Part shown: piece after piece, positions 35,301 through 49,400 of the stretch | Numbering within the stretch: position 1 is the first letter of the stretch | Layout of the letters: each line of letters starts with the position of its first letter | Source of the DNA: Rhabdornis inornatus | Lineage: Eukaryota; Chordata; Aves; Passeriformes; Rhabdornithidae | Direction of reading: 5' to 3' | Assembly (NCBI GenBank): GCA_013397075.1 | Contig: VWZS01002869.1 | Span: 868,001 to 932,000 of the forward strand | Length of the DNA stretch: 64,000 bases | Program-made: the position numbers and the translations under genes | The notes under the pieces: generated by a model | What the model was told of the DNA's origin: nothing | Databases searched by the model: none | What the model saw: the letters and a program-made list of their open reading frames with translations, nothing else

Positions 35301-36754
35301 TTATTATACAAGCAATAATTCACATAGCAAGCTAAGTAGGGCCATCAATGGTCATCTTGCAATGAGGTAGGAATTAAATATATATTTTTATATAACAGTA
35401 AGTATAAATAAGGATTACACATTTAGCTTTAAACAGTTTAGAAGTAAGTTCAAAATCATTAAAAAATGCCAATAATAAAGAAAACATATCCCAGTGTTCC
35501 TCACGTTCCAAATGTTTCAAAATATGCGGGCATGTTCCTTATTTCACTAAAATAAAAAACTAAAGTATCTTTGTATGGAATTTCCCCTAAACCAGCTTTC
35601 CATAAGATGATTATTGATTATTCAGGAATATAGCAAGGCTGCAAAGTTTTTTAATTTAAAAAATACTTAACAACAGACCAATTTTCAGTACAACTACTAT
35701 TTATCTTATTCAACAGCCAACTATAGACACTGGCACTTGCAATTGCCTCCCAGAATCTGTATGAAATTGTTTTCATATGCAATTTCAGTGTAAACTGATT
35801 AAACAGCAACAAAAAAGCCAGGCAAAATACAAGGGCTGAAGACTTTAGTATGGAGCCTGAGCAGCAGTTTATGCTATTGATGATACCTAAGAGTGACCTC
35901 TGATGTCCCTTGTCTGCACAGGTGTCACATGAAGAATAGAGCATACTATAACTCTAATAATGCAGAAGATGCAAACTTCCAGCACAAACTGACCAACATG
36001 ACATTGCTAGTAATATTTAAATTTTGAAGGTAGTGCAAGATAATCTTTTCAAGGAATTTAGATATGTCATTTCACTGCCAGCTGACATAGCCTTCACGTT
36101 TAACATTAATTACACTTCTATTTATGCTATTTAGAAACCTAATTAGCCAACCCGCTCATTCTAACGAAATCTGAAAGCTACCTAAAATTAAATTTGACTA
36201 GTATATCAGAATTCCACCTTACCTTCAATTCAGTGATTAAACCATAATTCTATTACACATTTATTTAGATTGTATCTGGAAAGGAAGCATATCAATAGGA
36301 TAAAGGATATTGCAAGCACTTTCTGAAGTTTCTACTTAATTCTTCAGTATTTACAGTAGAGAGAATAATGCAAATAAACAGACAGAAACTGTTATGAAAG
36401 AAAACTAATAACCTCTTTAAAAACACCTGAGGGTTCTGGTGGGGCTGGTTCCACTTTCTTTTGACTGCCCTATCAGAGCCACAAACTCCTCAGGCATGAA
36501 CCTAAAACTTACAATTTTTCATAGTTTGTAAAAAACCAGCATTATAATGAAGAGCTGTTAGCTGTCAATTTGCAACAGCATTTAACATAAATAACAGTGT
36601 TTTATCAAAGATACAGAAATGCCAGAAGCAAGGCTAACTCCCATTCTGGCTGGTTCATACGATGCCTATACTTGGCAGGAACAAATCACAATCTCCTAAT
36701 CAACATCCCTACTCAGCTGTAAACTCTGCGTACATTTTTTGTTCCTTGGTTGGT
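32342..36754. other. non-coding stretch
   Basis: No gene or dispersed repeat is recognised, and open frames stay below 100 codons. The segment 36060-36270 has many TAAT/ATTA cores. It also has a minus-strand pseudo-exon (36223-36275) with good splice-like edges but stops in all three frames. Confidence 0.65.
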
Positions 36755-36786
36755 GGGGTTTTCGTGGGGTTTTTTGGGGGGATGGG
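36755..36786 (+). other. putative G-quadruplex motif
   Basis: Four G-runs (4, 4, 6 and 3 bases) are separated by loops of 7, 6 and 2 bases: gggg-ttttcgt-gggg-tttttt-gggggg-at-ggg. This fits the usual G3+/N1-7 pattern. It lies in a G/T-rich low-complexity tract (about 36735-36830) in otherwise AT-rich DNA. Confidence 0.8.
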
Positions 36787-39700
36787 TTTTGTTTTTGGAG
36801 AGTGGGTGTGTTTTGGTTTGTTGCTTTTTCAATAAACAAGCCATTAATACAAACTGCTTAATCAAACTGGACTTCAAGGCTTTCTCCCAAAACTCAGGAG
36901 ACACTGCTCCTCCCACCATCCTAAAAGATACCCATGCACAGGTTTGTTGGGAGGGCAAGGTAAACCATTACATATATTCAGAAAGCACATTCATTAGCAA
37001 TGTACACCATATATCACTGTCTTTGCTGACAGCTATCATGCTTTAAAAAGCTCCCAGTTATTACTAGGAACTCACATATACTCCACCACTTCAGTCTTAG
37101 CCAAAAATACTGGTTGAGAAGACTTGAAAGACATACAGCATGCCTAAGCTATCTAATAATGAATAATTTAAATCCTTTGCAGAGACAGGACATAAATCAA
37201 TCATTTTTTTCACTGAAAATGAAGTTGACAGTCCATCCACTGAATGGCAAAACTTCCTCCTTAAAAGCAATTAGACCTTTTGTCTGCAAGGTCAAGTACA
37301 TTGAGAAGGATCTACTGGACCACAGGTACTGATGTCAAAGTGGTAAAATTGAAACAAGTGTCCTGTGGCTTATTTCTCTTTGTCCCTTCATGAGAAAGAG
37401 TTTCTACTGCCAAAGATTCATTTTTAATCTTGCCTCCACTTCCAAGTTCACTACATCTTTGTCAAGGCTATAAAACCTGGAGCACAAGTGTAAAATTAGG
37501 AACAGCATTTTGACTTCTAGCTTTGGGTTTTGTGGTAGCCACACATAAATTCTTCTTATAGTTAATTAGTCTGCATTTTAAAGATGCTGAAAGAGTACAA
37601 AGAAACAGAGTGCTTATAGTATTCACATTATGCACTGCCCTACAGCTACTGTCCAACCTACGCTTGGCAGCAGAGCAAAAATATACAAGATATGACTGCA
37701 GCATATAGCTACAGTTCATGGCAAACCCTGTCTTGCTTTGATACAGGTGAGAAGAATTTCCACTTTATGAATGCACACATGGAGGAAGGAGACCACCATC
37801 AACATATCTGCTGCAGTTTTTGGCGAACAGCTGCCACAATTATGCGACAAATGCCAGCACACAGCATATGAACACATTCATGCCCAAGCCAAAAAAAATA
37901 GTAGTCCTAACAGGTTCACATCCTTTCTTATTTGTCATCCAAAGGTGACAGCTCATAGCCTGGCAGAGGCCATAGGTAGTCAAGAAGTGGCAACAAAGCA
38001 TGAAGTTTCGTTTGCTGGGCAGAAGAATTTGAAGATTTGAGGAAAAAAGGGTGGTGTCATGAGAGGAAGAAGAAAGAAAAAACATCCACCCAGCATTCAA
38101 TCCTTTCTCTACAAGGTCAGAAATAGAACAGCAAGAGGAATTTCTTCCACAAAGCAATAGAAATTCAGATGACCCTCAGGCCACAGGGCACTGGCCTTAA
38201 AAGCAGGTCCTGTGCTGTTTTCATATCCCATTCTGAAACTGCCAGCTGACTGTGCAGCTGTTCCAAAAGTTATTACAAGAGAATGACTCTGGCACTGATG
38301 TCGCCTACACATGAAAATTACTGTTGAAATAAGAAGAGGTAGAAAATAGAGAAAAGATAACAGATGTTGTTCACAACATACAGGAGATCTACAAAAATGC
38401 ATTACAGTTCAGAAAATTCATATTATGGCTCAAACTGAAAAGTTACTATCTCTCACTTTAAAATGTGGAGGTGGTTGTTAGATGCAGAGAAGAGCATAAG
38501 CGACCAGAAGTGCATCAGAACAGAATTCACGGAGTTGAGGGTTTTATTACTCATTTATTTATTTATTACTTTATTACTTCCTTTTAGAAGGAAGCCTAAG
38601 CAGTGAGACAGAGTACTCGAAAGTACTCGCAGCATGGATTTTGGGTGCCTGTGAAGCCAGAACTCTGCCAAATTGGTTTTTACTGGTAGGTCATGATCAA
38701 AGGGTTCTTTCCAAAGCTGCCTTCCTGCAGAGCACACCTGCAAGACCAGTGCTCCCAGGTTGTGGGAATACCTGCAGCAATGAGGAAGAATTTGGGATTA
38801 AACAGCAAAATGAGCTGACGTAAACATAAGAAGGCTCCTTCTCTTTTTTGTAAGAAGGGATACAGAAAAACCTCCAAAATGAATACTTCCAAGAAGCTTA
38901 GACTTTGGGATTGCAATTATTTCACTAATTCCAAAACACAAAGCTGCTTTCTTTTAAAGCCAAAATGAAATTAGAAGACTATTTCAACACAATTAGAAGT
39001 ATTACTTGGTTAGTACCAGAACAGGGCACTCTCACTTGCCAAGCAAGAGGTTAAGTATACAGCTGTGAGCATCAAGGAACTTATTCAGGCACCAAGGGAA
39101 GAAAAGAAGACAGAAGCTGAGAGACAAATGTTGCCAGACAGCTCTAAAGGGAAGAGAGACTTTAGACTGGAATTCTTCCCCACAAATCCCACAGTTGGAT
39201 AACTCTAATTTTATTCAGGACTATTAAGAAGAAATTGCTACAGACCAACAAAAAGCAGCTGTTCTAAAATGTCTAAAGGATTTAAAAAAAATACTTTCCC
39301 CTCCCCTCTTCCTCCCAGCATAATTTATTTCTATTATGTATACAGTGGACAAAAATAGTGATAAGCTTATGGAAATTACAGTAGTAGGTCAGGAGTCGTG
39401 ATTAAAAAAAGAATGCACTACGGTAATGGTAATGTAAAGTGAATTTTTTTCTCCTCTTTTCACTGATCTTTATATGAAAGACTTATTTCAATGTTATCAG
39501 TTTCAGAACTGGTTAATCACTTTCACAATTCTTTAACATGAAATTAGTCCCCCTTTCTCAACAACTGGTGGAAGGTTATGCCAATCCAAATGAAGCAATT
39601 ATGTCAGAAATCAAGTCAAACCATTTACATTTTTCATTCATTCTAACAGTCTTTAAGTGTGATTAATCAAATCAACCTTCCCTTTTCAGCCAGAGCTGTA

Positions 39701-40795
39701 ATTGCTAAGTGCAAATTAAAGCATATTATATATGACATATGATACTTAATCTGAAGACAAATTTTTATTAAGGTTTAAGTCAAACTTTGTTAAATGAGTT
39801 AAAGATATCCACTGAATATATCTTAACATTACATATGTGCCCTATGGGAAAAGAAAAAAATATTACAAAATGTTACAAAAATACTTCAAACCCCATAGAT
39901 AATCCAATTGCTTTGACCAAAAAAACCCACAAAGAGTAACAGTAATATCATGCTTGTAAGAATATATAGAATATCTTCACAGATTATATCATGCAGCTTA
40001 AAAGGGGATAGCAGATAATTCTAGAATCTTAAAACAATTCTTTCTCAGCAATAATGTACAAAAATCCTTCACAATGATAAAGAGCTACTAATTCTGTTAA
40101 TAACTCCCTACTGGAGTAAGCTGATAAGACTTCAGTTACTCTAATAATTGTTGACAGCTGCTGACAAGCCCATTGCTATTACTGTCCCCTAAGCAAACAG
40201 GGGCAAGAAAATTACACCAGTAAGGGATCTAAAGGATGAGAGTTGATATTCTTATTCAATACCCTGACGTTTACTTTACCTTCTTAATTTTATATCTATT
40301 GATAACCATATTGGTGCTTTCTGATGTGGTTAAATAGTTCTCTTTGTCCTACTATACATGTAACTGTGAACCTATTTTATTGACAAAATCTGGAACAGAA
40401 CAATATTGCCTCAGAAAGGCAAACAGGAAAAAGACTGCAGAACCTCTGAAAAACCTTCACAATCTAACAAGAAAAAAAAATCCCAATCCAAACATGACAC
40501 AGTATCACTTTTAGAGGGTTTGTCACCTACAAAAACATGATGTGGGATATTGCTTTAGTTCAAAAGGAAAAAATAAAATACATTTGGGGGTATAGCAATG
40601 GAATTCATCTTCAGTGCACTGAATAATCAAAATGCAACATATCTGAGGATGTACAATTAAGAAGAGTTAAACAATTACCTTTAGTATAGTATTTTTCCTA
40701 TTAAATAATCCTCCACCAGAAGCATTCACCCCAATAGACTTTACTATTTACGTCACAGAACAGCTAATATAATCTGTATTAATAATGAAACACTA

Positions 40796-40819
40796 TTATA
40801 TATATAAATATATATATAT
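40796..40819. repeat. (TA)n microsatellite
   Basis: The sequence alternates tatatatataaatatatatatatg, with one interruption. It is a simple-sequence repeat. Confidence 0.9.
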
Positions 40820-40890
40820 GTGGATAAATAGAAGACATCTATTCAGTGTCCTGTGCCTTAAGTACACAATCAGTCCTCTTAAAAATAAAA

Positions 40891-40935
40891 TCTTACCTGA
40901 AATAACTACACTGTTGCATATTACAGGAAAAAGTG
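40891..40935 (-). promoter_or_regulatory. recursive-splice-site-like motif, minus strand
   Basis: On the minus strand a pyrimidine-leaning tract (tagttatttcag) is followed directly by gtaagatttt. The junction lies between 40897 and 40896. The donor half is a consensus; the acceptor half is moderate. It is the second motif of this type on the minus strand, but chance is likely for each one. Confidence 0.2.
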
Positions 40936-43314
40936 TGTATCAGAAAACATGATGTTTTCCACCCAATTCCCATTATAAGCCATGCATTTGGAATTTAAGC
41001 ACACGTGTCACACAGCCTGTGAGAGCCCCTCTGGACAGTACAGTCTGACCCCTGTACATCCCATAAAGGATCTAGCAGATGTATGATGACCAGCCAGCTG
41101 GCTGACACTACATGGAACTAGACAGAGGAGGGGAGAGCTAAGAGACAGGCAGAGGTTCCCCTCCCAACAGGGAGAAAGTACTGTTTCATTTCCTAGCTTC
41201 AGCAGTCACAAAATAGGAAATCTAGCACCTTTGGGAACCTCGTTTTCCTTTCCAATCTGACAATTGGCCAATAGCTTCAGAAATTATTTTAGGGAAAGGA
41301 AGATGCATTTGACAAGTCAGCTGACAGAGAAAGAGAGCAAGCCTTTGACCTCTACCATGTCTCCATACCTGGAAACCAGGATGAAATGTCCTTGTGAGTA
41401 AAATTCACATAATCCAAGTGAATTTGTTCTATTCAATCCACATTTTTCATTCACTAAAAGCAGTGTTTCTTCCAGGATGGATATATCCAAACCATCTGCA
41501 CAATGAAGTATAAAGTATGTACTAAAGGTGGATTTCAAGAAGTCTCAGCTGCTATGAGACATCTGGATGGGAAAGCTTCATACAGACTTACCTATTCCAC
41601 TATGTGATACCTACATTCTGTCTGGTACCTGAAATACATTTTTAAACTTAATTCAAGGCACAGTTAAGCCACCATGCAATTACCACATTCTCATTTGTTT
41701 TTCCCATTAATTGTTGAAGAGCATTTCTAATTGGATCTCACTAGTTTAAAATATTAAGTAGAAACAAATGAATCACTTAATTCCATCCATGCTGCATTCC
41801 TGTCATTACATACATTTCAAATCACCAGTTAATACCTTATCCCACTTGCACTGATCTGTCATGGGCAGCAGGGCACAACGGGAAGAAAAGACAGAAAAGG
41901 GAGAGAGGAGAATTTAAAAAGTGCAGTACTGTAACAGACCTCTACCTCTCCAAAATATGGCAAGGCAGCATTTCATAGTCTGGCTGTGAGTCCAATGGTA
42001 AATAGACTTTTAGTTCTGAAATCAGGAATTTTTAATTGCAGTTTGGCTTGTACTGCTCAGATGAGGGAAACATCCTTCTCTACCCAAGCACTGCTCAGGA
42101 TCCAAAGCTTAAACCATTCATGAAGAAAGAATCACCAGATTCTAAGCTGTCGGTCATCAGAATGACACTTTACATGCATACCATGCTATTATCTGCTGTA
42201 CATATAAAAACATTTCTCCTCCTCTGGAGAAGTTTTCCTTTCACAACACAGTCTACCACAACTGCTACTTGTAACATTCTACAGACTACCACTCTTTGCT
42301 TAAATATGCTGAGATGCTTCATGAAGTCTCTGGATTTACAAAATTTTCTTTGAAGCTGCCTTAATTACAGGAAGGTTTGTGACTTTTTTTTAATTAAGAG
42401 TTAAGAGAAGCCAAGAACAAGATGATTAGTAGTCACAACATTAATCTTTTTTCTGTACCTAACAACTTCATTTACTGGATAAGATACAAACCCTTGTGGA
42501 GTTGCTGTTCTATTGAGCTGACGTTGATGTACTTGCTAGAAAGTTACTTCTACCTATTCTGTTCTCCTCTGAGATGTAACAGATGGGCTCTCAGGAAATT
42601 GAATATGATAGGAAACACACTCACTGGCTTCAGTGAGCTCTTACAAGGCTAAAACAGAAAAATAAGGTCCACAAGTGACAAAGAAACTCAACACATTTCA
42701 TTTAAATACAAAGGCTTCTTTGACAGTGGAAAAGAATTCCCACTTCAGCAATGAGTTTTAGAAAGTACACTGTCTTTTAATATTATTATTATCATCCCTT
42801 AATAAAGATGTATTTTAACAATTTTCAGGACAGACTTTACATACACTGCTTTCATCACTGGCAAGGAACAGCACCACTCACAATACACATTGAACAGCAG
42901 ATTCCAGCCCTTAACTCCTCTGCACAGTTGAGCAGCTTCACGCTACATTACTTTGGTAATGCAAAAAGAACCCAAAAATAGAGACATTTTTAACTTGGAT
43001 TGTCTAAGTCTCCAGGGAAATGAGGCTTAGGCAGTCCCTCATCTGTTCACTTGTCACATTTAAATTTGCTGGCCAATTTCAACTAAATTTGATAAAGAGT
43101 TAGGATACTCAAAAATAATTAAGTTCCTGCAAATTCTACAAAAACTAGAAGCTGAGTACAAAAGAGACATCTACAAAATGCTTCTAGGTGTAGGCAAAGA
43201 ACTTTGAGCCAGTCTATTATCCATCACCTCATTAATGAAATAAAAACATTCAGCATGTGTTGTATTTGAGTATATATTGTGTTTATGAATATTTGGGTAA
43301 ATACTCACCACATA

Positions 43315-43411
43315 TATTCAAAACTTTATGGGACAACCTGCTCTAGACAGCCCTGCTTGAGAAAAGGAGGTGGACTAAGTGATCTTTCCTGTCTGACCTG
43401 AAAAATTTTGG
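43315..43411 (+). mobile_element. CR1 LINE 3' UTR fragment
   Basis: It reads like a CR1 3' region in sense: 'tattcaaaactttatgggac', 'aacctgctctagacagccct', 'gcttgagaaaaggaggtgga' and 'ctaagtgatctttcctgtct'. The terminal octamers are not recognisable and the upstream ORF is absent, so only about 100 bases survive. Confidence 0.75.
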
Positions 43412-46400
43412 GGTGGGGTGGTGGTGTCATATGTGTAGTTTCAGAGAAGCCACACCAAATGATACCAAACAGGGATGCTAGTAAAGGACCTCAAGGGGAA
43501 GAGGAAGAAGACCTTGTTGACAGGTGAAGGAAATAAATCCAAAGGCAACTGAGTTTTAGCCATTATGCTATTAATGGTCCTTTTTGCTTCAGTGACCTTC
43601 AGAATTTCACTGAAGACTTGTCACTTCACTCTCCATGTGCTATTAGCAGAACCATTTTGGAAATAATCTCTAAGGTTACAAGCTACACAAATGTCATTAC
43701 AGTAGTGTAAAACATAGTTTTGATTGCAAAGACCATTCCTGTAACCTTTTACACTGATGTGAATGTACCCACATGAGGAGTTGCATAGCTTTTGAAAACA
43801 CATCCTCCTTATTAAATGAAGAAATAAACATAAAAATGTAGAGATGAGGCTTAGACCCATCATTTTGGTGAAGGAGAGTACTGGAGAACAAATGTTGAAA
43901 CAATTACCAGGGAGAAATAGCAAGAACCTGTAAACTACAGCAAATGGGGAATTTAGAGAGATGACCAAACTTTTCCAGCCTAACTGAATAGTCCAGAAGA
44001 GTCGTGTACAAGCGAAAGAGTAAGAGTGGGGTCTGGGGGACCCATAGCTGGGTCCTCCCCACCAGCAGATCACCCATATGCACATTTCCTGGATGAAGTC
44101 TATTCGTCCTTTTGTGAAGGAAGCTGAGAAGACAAAAGTGTTGTGTAGCCAACAGCAGATTCAGAGTGGAAGCCTGGTGAGGAGAAAGGTGACAGATTAT
44201 AGAAGCAGGATCAGCCCCTACTGTGGACATGCAAAAGGAGGCATCTGTGAGTCAATTTGTTCATCTAAACTCCTCTTAGAAACAGAGAGCCATCAAATCC
44301 ATTAGTTCATGAGGACTGCAACAATCCCACCCTAGTCAAGTCAAATAACTTGACCACACCAACAAATGGAGTAGAAGAGGGCTTCAGAAGCCTAGGAAAC
44401 ACTAGGCTGAAAATCTGTGTCTAGGCAAGCTCACAGAGCAGTCTAGATGCTGACAATGGCAGTGACAGGCTGTAAGAAATCACAAGCTGCAAGGCTAAGA
44501 AACAGCATCAGGGTTAAAAAATATGGAGAATAATGGAAAACATGAAAACCTCACAGAGGTGAGAGCTTGGATGGGGCACAGGATCCAAACAAAGAATTAT
44601 GATCGAGTTCAAATTTGAAAGCGTGTAAAGAAAAGCAAACCTGATATGGTTTGGATTAGCACATCAAGTTCCTAAAATTGCTAAAGGGCTACTCTGGCAC
44701 AGTGTAGTTAGATTCAGCATTCCTGCAGGACTAACAAAAGTTGAAGGGTCCCCTAGGATTGTGCTAATTTTAAAACAGAATACAGCATGAAAGTATCACA
44801 AAACTTTTGCAAAATATTATGGAAAGGAAAAGCTTTGTGGATAATCTCAACACTATTTAACAACACTATAGTAAAAGGTAAAATGATGTACACTATTTAT
44901 CAAAGTATTTGAGAAAATTTGGCCTATTGAAATTACAAAATCATAATTCTGACAGGCCAGCAAATTAAAGACAATAAATCATGCCCAAAAATATTTAAGG
45001 AACAATCTGGAAAAGACACAAAAACTAATAATGTCACTTTTCAGCTCTAAGTTCCATCACACCAGAAGACTAATATGACTAATGGACACCAACCTTTGAT
45101 AAGGCCTGGGTAAGTACAAAGCAGTAAGCCTGGTAAATGACTCCAGAGAAAGTCAGAGGAACTATTCTGAAATAATGTTACTGACTACACAGACAAACAG
45201 GACATCTGGCAAAAAGGCCTAAAAGCTTTTGTAAAGAAGACTCCACTTGCAAGAAAAGCAAATTCGAAATCCCATTGAGCACCTTCAACGTCCTTCATAA
45301 AAAGCTCTTAAAGACACAAAGCCACCACAGGGTAAGAGTAATGTCATTGCCTGGATGTGTAACTTTATGAAGGCCAGAAAACCAAAGAAAAATAAATTGG
45401 CAGGACTACTGTAAACACACTGCTTAGAAGTATTTTGTGGGAATGTCTTCAGATCCACTCTACTCAGTTATCTATAGACAAACTAATTATTCAACAGCAG
45501 GAGCAGAGAACATTCTTGGAACAACTGCATCTGCAATAATCCAGGCACTTCTGATTCCTCTTAGCACAGAAAGGATGTAAATGGGAAAGTTACTGAGAAG
45601 GACAGCGAGCACCTTGAAACACATGGAATATACTAACCTGGGGAACCACTAAGACACCTGGATCCTCAGTCCAGAAGATGAGGTAACTGAAATACAAGAG
45701 TAGTTTATAAGATAATGAATAACATGAAAATCGAGACAGAACAACTGTTCAGTGCACCTTCCAATTTAATAACTGAGGAACAGTAAATTAAGGTAATGTC
45801 TATCAAGTTCACAGAGGGCTTTCCTCACTAGTTGTTATTCTTGCTCAAATACCCTCAAAAGACACCAGGAGTTTCATGGTTAAAAAGCAACTGGATGTAT
45901 TTTTTTGGACTAAAACTTATTCAAGCAATAAAAAACCAAAATCTACCATAGAATAGGAGAGTATTCTGGGGTCTTTGTCCAGCCACTATCACTTGCCAAC
46001 AGGAGACTTTAGTTTAAATCAGTGCAACCACTTGTATATTTTACTGGTGTATTTCAACTAAAAAGCATTGCAGTAAGGGCCATTTTCAGACACTCTGACA
46101 ATGCAAGATCCTCTAATTTTGTCCTAAGCATCAAAGCTATATTCATCATATTCAGAATTAGATTTGAAAAAGGTTTTTGCCTAGCAAAGATACAAAGAAA
46201 ACCTGGCTTTCATATACAACTAATTCAGAAGACAGACCTACTAGTGAATATTTATACCACCCCATATTTTCATGAAAATCTGCAGATTCCAAATAAATCT
46301 TTATAAGAAGTTTCTGTTACATAACCAAGCTGTGTTACTGACTTCAGAAGACATCATAGGAACTAATCTCAGCTCTTTATATGCGAAGCAATGCTTCAAT

Positions 46401-49400
46401 TATATTCCTTGGCCTTAACTTTCAGGCTAGGTAGGAAAGAATCTAAGTAGTAATATATGCAGAGCAACTCAAGTTTTCAACTTTTTCTGTAACATATGCA
46501 GCCCAGACATAATATCCCAGGAAGCAATACTTTAAAATCTTCATACATTCTACATTAACAAAGTACGGCATTTAAATGTAAGTCCAATATAGTAAAAGTA
46601 GCTAGAGGCAAAGAGAAGAGAGTAGCAGGGAGAAGCAAGATATGATAGTATTATATATCTCCAGTGACATGAATCATTTTTTTTTTGTTTGCACTTAATC
46701 TTCATATAGCCTTTTTCCCCTGCTCTGAATTTCATTTATCACTGTGTGCTGATAAGCTGTCAACAGTGGCAACACTTTCATATATTTTTGTGCAAGAACA
46801 ATAAAAACATGACCCTTATTAAGACTTCTCAAAGGGGGGAAAAAAACCTAAAACAAAACAGTAATTTATATTATTCTTATTTTCCATCAAATAGAAAGGG
46901 AATTTATTCCACAGAAACAGCATATTCGAAGTTTCCCTTGGGGCAGGAGGGGGAATATTACTAAAGGAGAGAGAAAGTAGCTGCTTTTCAATATGCCATA
47001 ATAGGTTAACCAAAGTTCAAACTGTGAAAAGTTAACATAATACACGTTTTACAACATGAGAGAAACAGTGAAAAGATTTCAGAATTATCTTCTGGGAAGA
47101 TACACATATTGCTATTTTAAAAAAAGCTTTTCATCAGGAATAGCTTTTGAATCAAAACAATTCTTGAAAGAACATGAACCAAAATCTGCCTACAGAGCAG
47201 AACAGCATCTGTAACAGAACTCACATTTATTTCCATTTTTTAAAAGACGTTAATTTAATAGTTTTTCTCCAATACAAAACAACAAGAGAAATAGAATTTG
47301 AAGAGTATGTGGGACTCCCTGCAGGGCATTTAGAAGAAAGAACAAAATCTCTGAACACTTCTTGCTGCTACAAAGAAACACGTATTGAAAATTCGTTAAA
47401 AAATTTAGCCATGCACTGAAGCTGTTGGAGAATATAGACTGTTCACCACCACAAGATCTGTACGCTAACTATTGAGTTCCAAGGTGATAGCTGAGAAATT
47501 CCAGTTACTTTTACAGAATAACTTCAGAGATGAATCTCCAGATAAAATACATAGAGAGTAATATCGCAACAATGCCAACAACCAGTATTTCCTTTCACAC
47601 GTTTAGTAAACAAATTTCTGGGACAGAAAAAAAATACTTTAAGCAGTATTTGGTCTCCTCAAAGCTATGCAACAGAGACTTCCATATGCTTCCTTAACAT
47701 ATCCAGGTCAGTGTCATGTATGAGCATATCTACACAACCATTCCACTGTTCCCAGGCTGTGCACACTCCAGTATTTGATTAGCAGGTGCACACTGTGTGC
47801 CCATCTTACAATACACACACATACAAATCTACACAACTAACCAAAAAACAGCTTTTGAGGCTCTTACTGATTTGCATATTATCTTGCAAACACAGCATGT
47901 TAGGCAAACCTTTTGATTTTTAGCTGATAGATCCTTTAGCAGTTTTTTTTTGAGCCCCCAGGACTGCTACTCAGACAAGGCCTCCTAACATCTTAGGATG
48001 GGTTTTGATGGCACATAATCACCTCTGGCTAGATGGTGGCACATATAACCGCTCCTAGAAACTTTATCTTTTCCACTTAGAAAATCAGACCAAGAAAATC
48101 TGTCACAATAAAGCCTGAACACATAAAGAGCGTTCACATGTTCTAAAGGCAGGCTAAAGAATGAGAAACTCTGGAAAGTGCTTAAGTCCTAAGGGATAAC
48201 CAGGTACATCACACCCCAATTCTTCCAGGCGCTGCCAGTGACAGAGCAGGCACTGGACAGAGATGCTGTTGCATCCACCATTCCCCATTAGCAGAGGCAT
48301 CACCTGGCCCTTTGATTTGACTTGAGAGGGAAGAAACCCAACCTTCCTTTCCTCTGCAATGCCTGCTATCTCTGGTTTCTAGAGCAAGAATCGTGACACA
48401 TGACAGTTCCTGGGAACAATGGCACCCACCATCCCAGAGCCAACATAGGAATTTTTAGCAGGCCTTTGAGAAACAGCCCAATGTAATGAGTGTGTTCCAT
48501 TATTGCAGTTCAGGTAACAGTTTAGAAAATGTTGTCTTCCAACATCAGTTTCACGCCAAGACCTTCACAAATTAAATTAATGTAATTTGTTGTAAAATTG
48601 TGCTGACACACATGACCACCTTTAAAAATTAACTGAGTTAAACATACTCAGCGTTACAGATACTTCATTATTCATATACATCATGCTGTTCACAGAAAAA
48701 AACCCATGGAAGTTTTCCCATTGAGGGAAAGAGTCTGTTTATTCGAACAAGGAACTCTTAAAGAAAATGCACAACTGAGCTTCATGCAGTGCAAGCAACA
48801 ACAGCTACTAATTTCAGTAAAATTCTCCCAATTATTTCTGTATTAAGCTTTAGGCCATGTACACTACCCACACATTGTTTGTATTCTGTAACCATTTGCG
48901 TATAACCTGATTTAAACAAGAGTGTATAATATACAGGATGGCAAGGATCTATATGTGGAATTCACTTAGATGGCCTAAAAACTAGGATCATGGATAACAA
49001 ATAATTAAGTTTTTGGACTACATAATCTCCATCACCAGTCAGATCAACTTAACCTACCCGAATAAATGCCCAAGACTTCCAGGACTCTTGCAACATCCAT
49101 TAATGTACTAATTTTGGAGTAATTTTTTTAAGTGAAGATTTTATTGAGGTCATAAAATCCACTTAATTCTGACTTGTGCTTGGAGATAACCTGATGCTTA
49201 CATCACCACCTCCTTTAAAAATAAAACCAAGCTGAGTTCTACCCATAGACCTACTAGCTTTCACTTGTTCCTAACAATAGCAAAGGCAGCACAGTAATTG
49301 TGTGAGAAGTCAGGAACAAAAAAAGAAGAGTGAAAGGAAAAGAGGTATCATTTTACAAAGAACATCTATGCTGGAATTCTTCTTAGAAAAAAAAAAGCAA

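Larger units (their letters stand above)
36787..43314. other. non-coding stretch
   Basis: No gene is recognised. It holds a short AT microsatellite (40796-40819) and a minus-strand cag|gtaaga motif (40891-40935). At 39560-39800 it is TAAT-rich sequence without repeats. The pair 37840-38157 and 38109-38402 on the minus strand are chance-length frames. Confidence 0.65.

Noticed and set aside
36223..36275. Minus-strand exon-like segment with a strong acceptor (tgcttcctttccag) and donor (gaag|gtaagg)
   Set aside because: All three frames contain stops within 53 bases, so it is not coding. It could only be a non-coding exon, and nothing supports that.
41592..41628. Minus-strand segment between tatttcag and tag|gtaagt
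   Set aside because: Stops occur in all three frames in 37 bases. The acceptor tract is weak.
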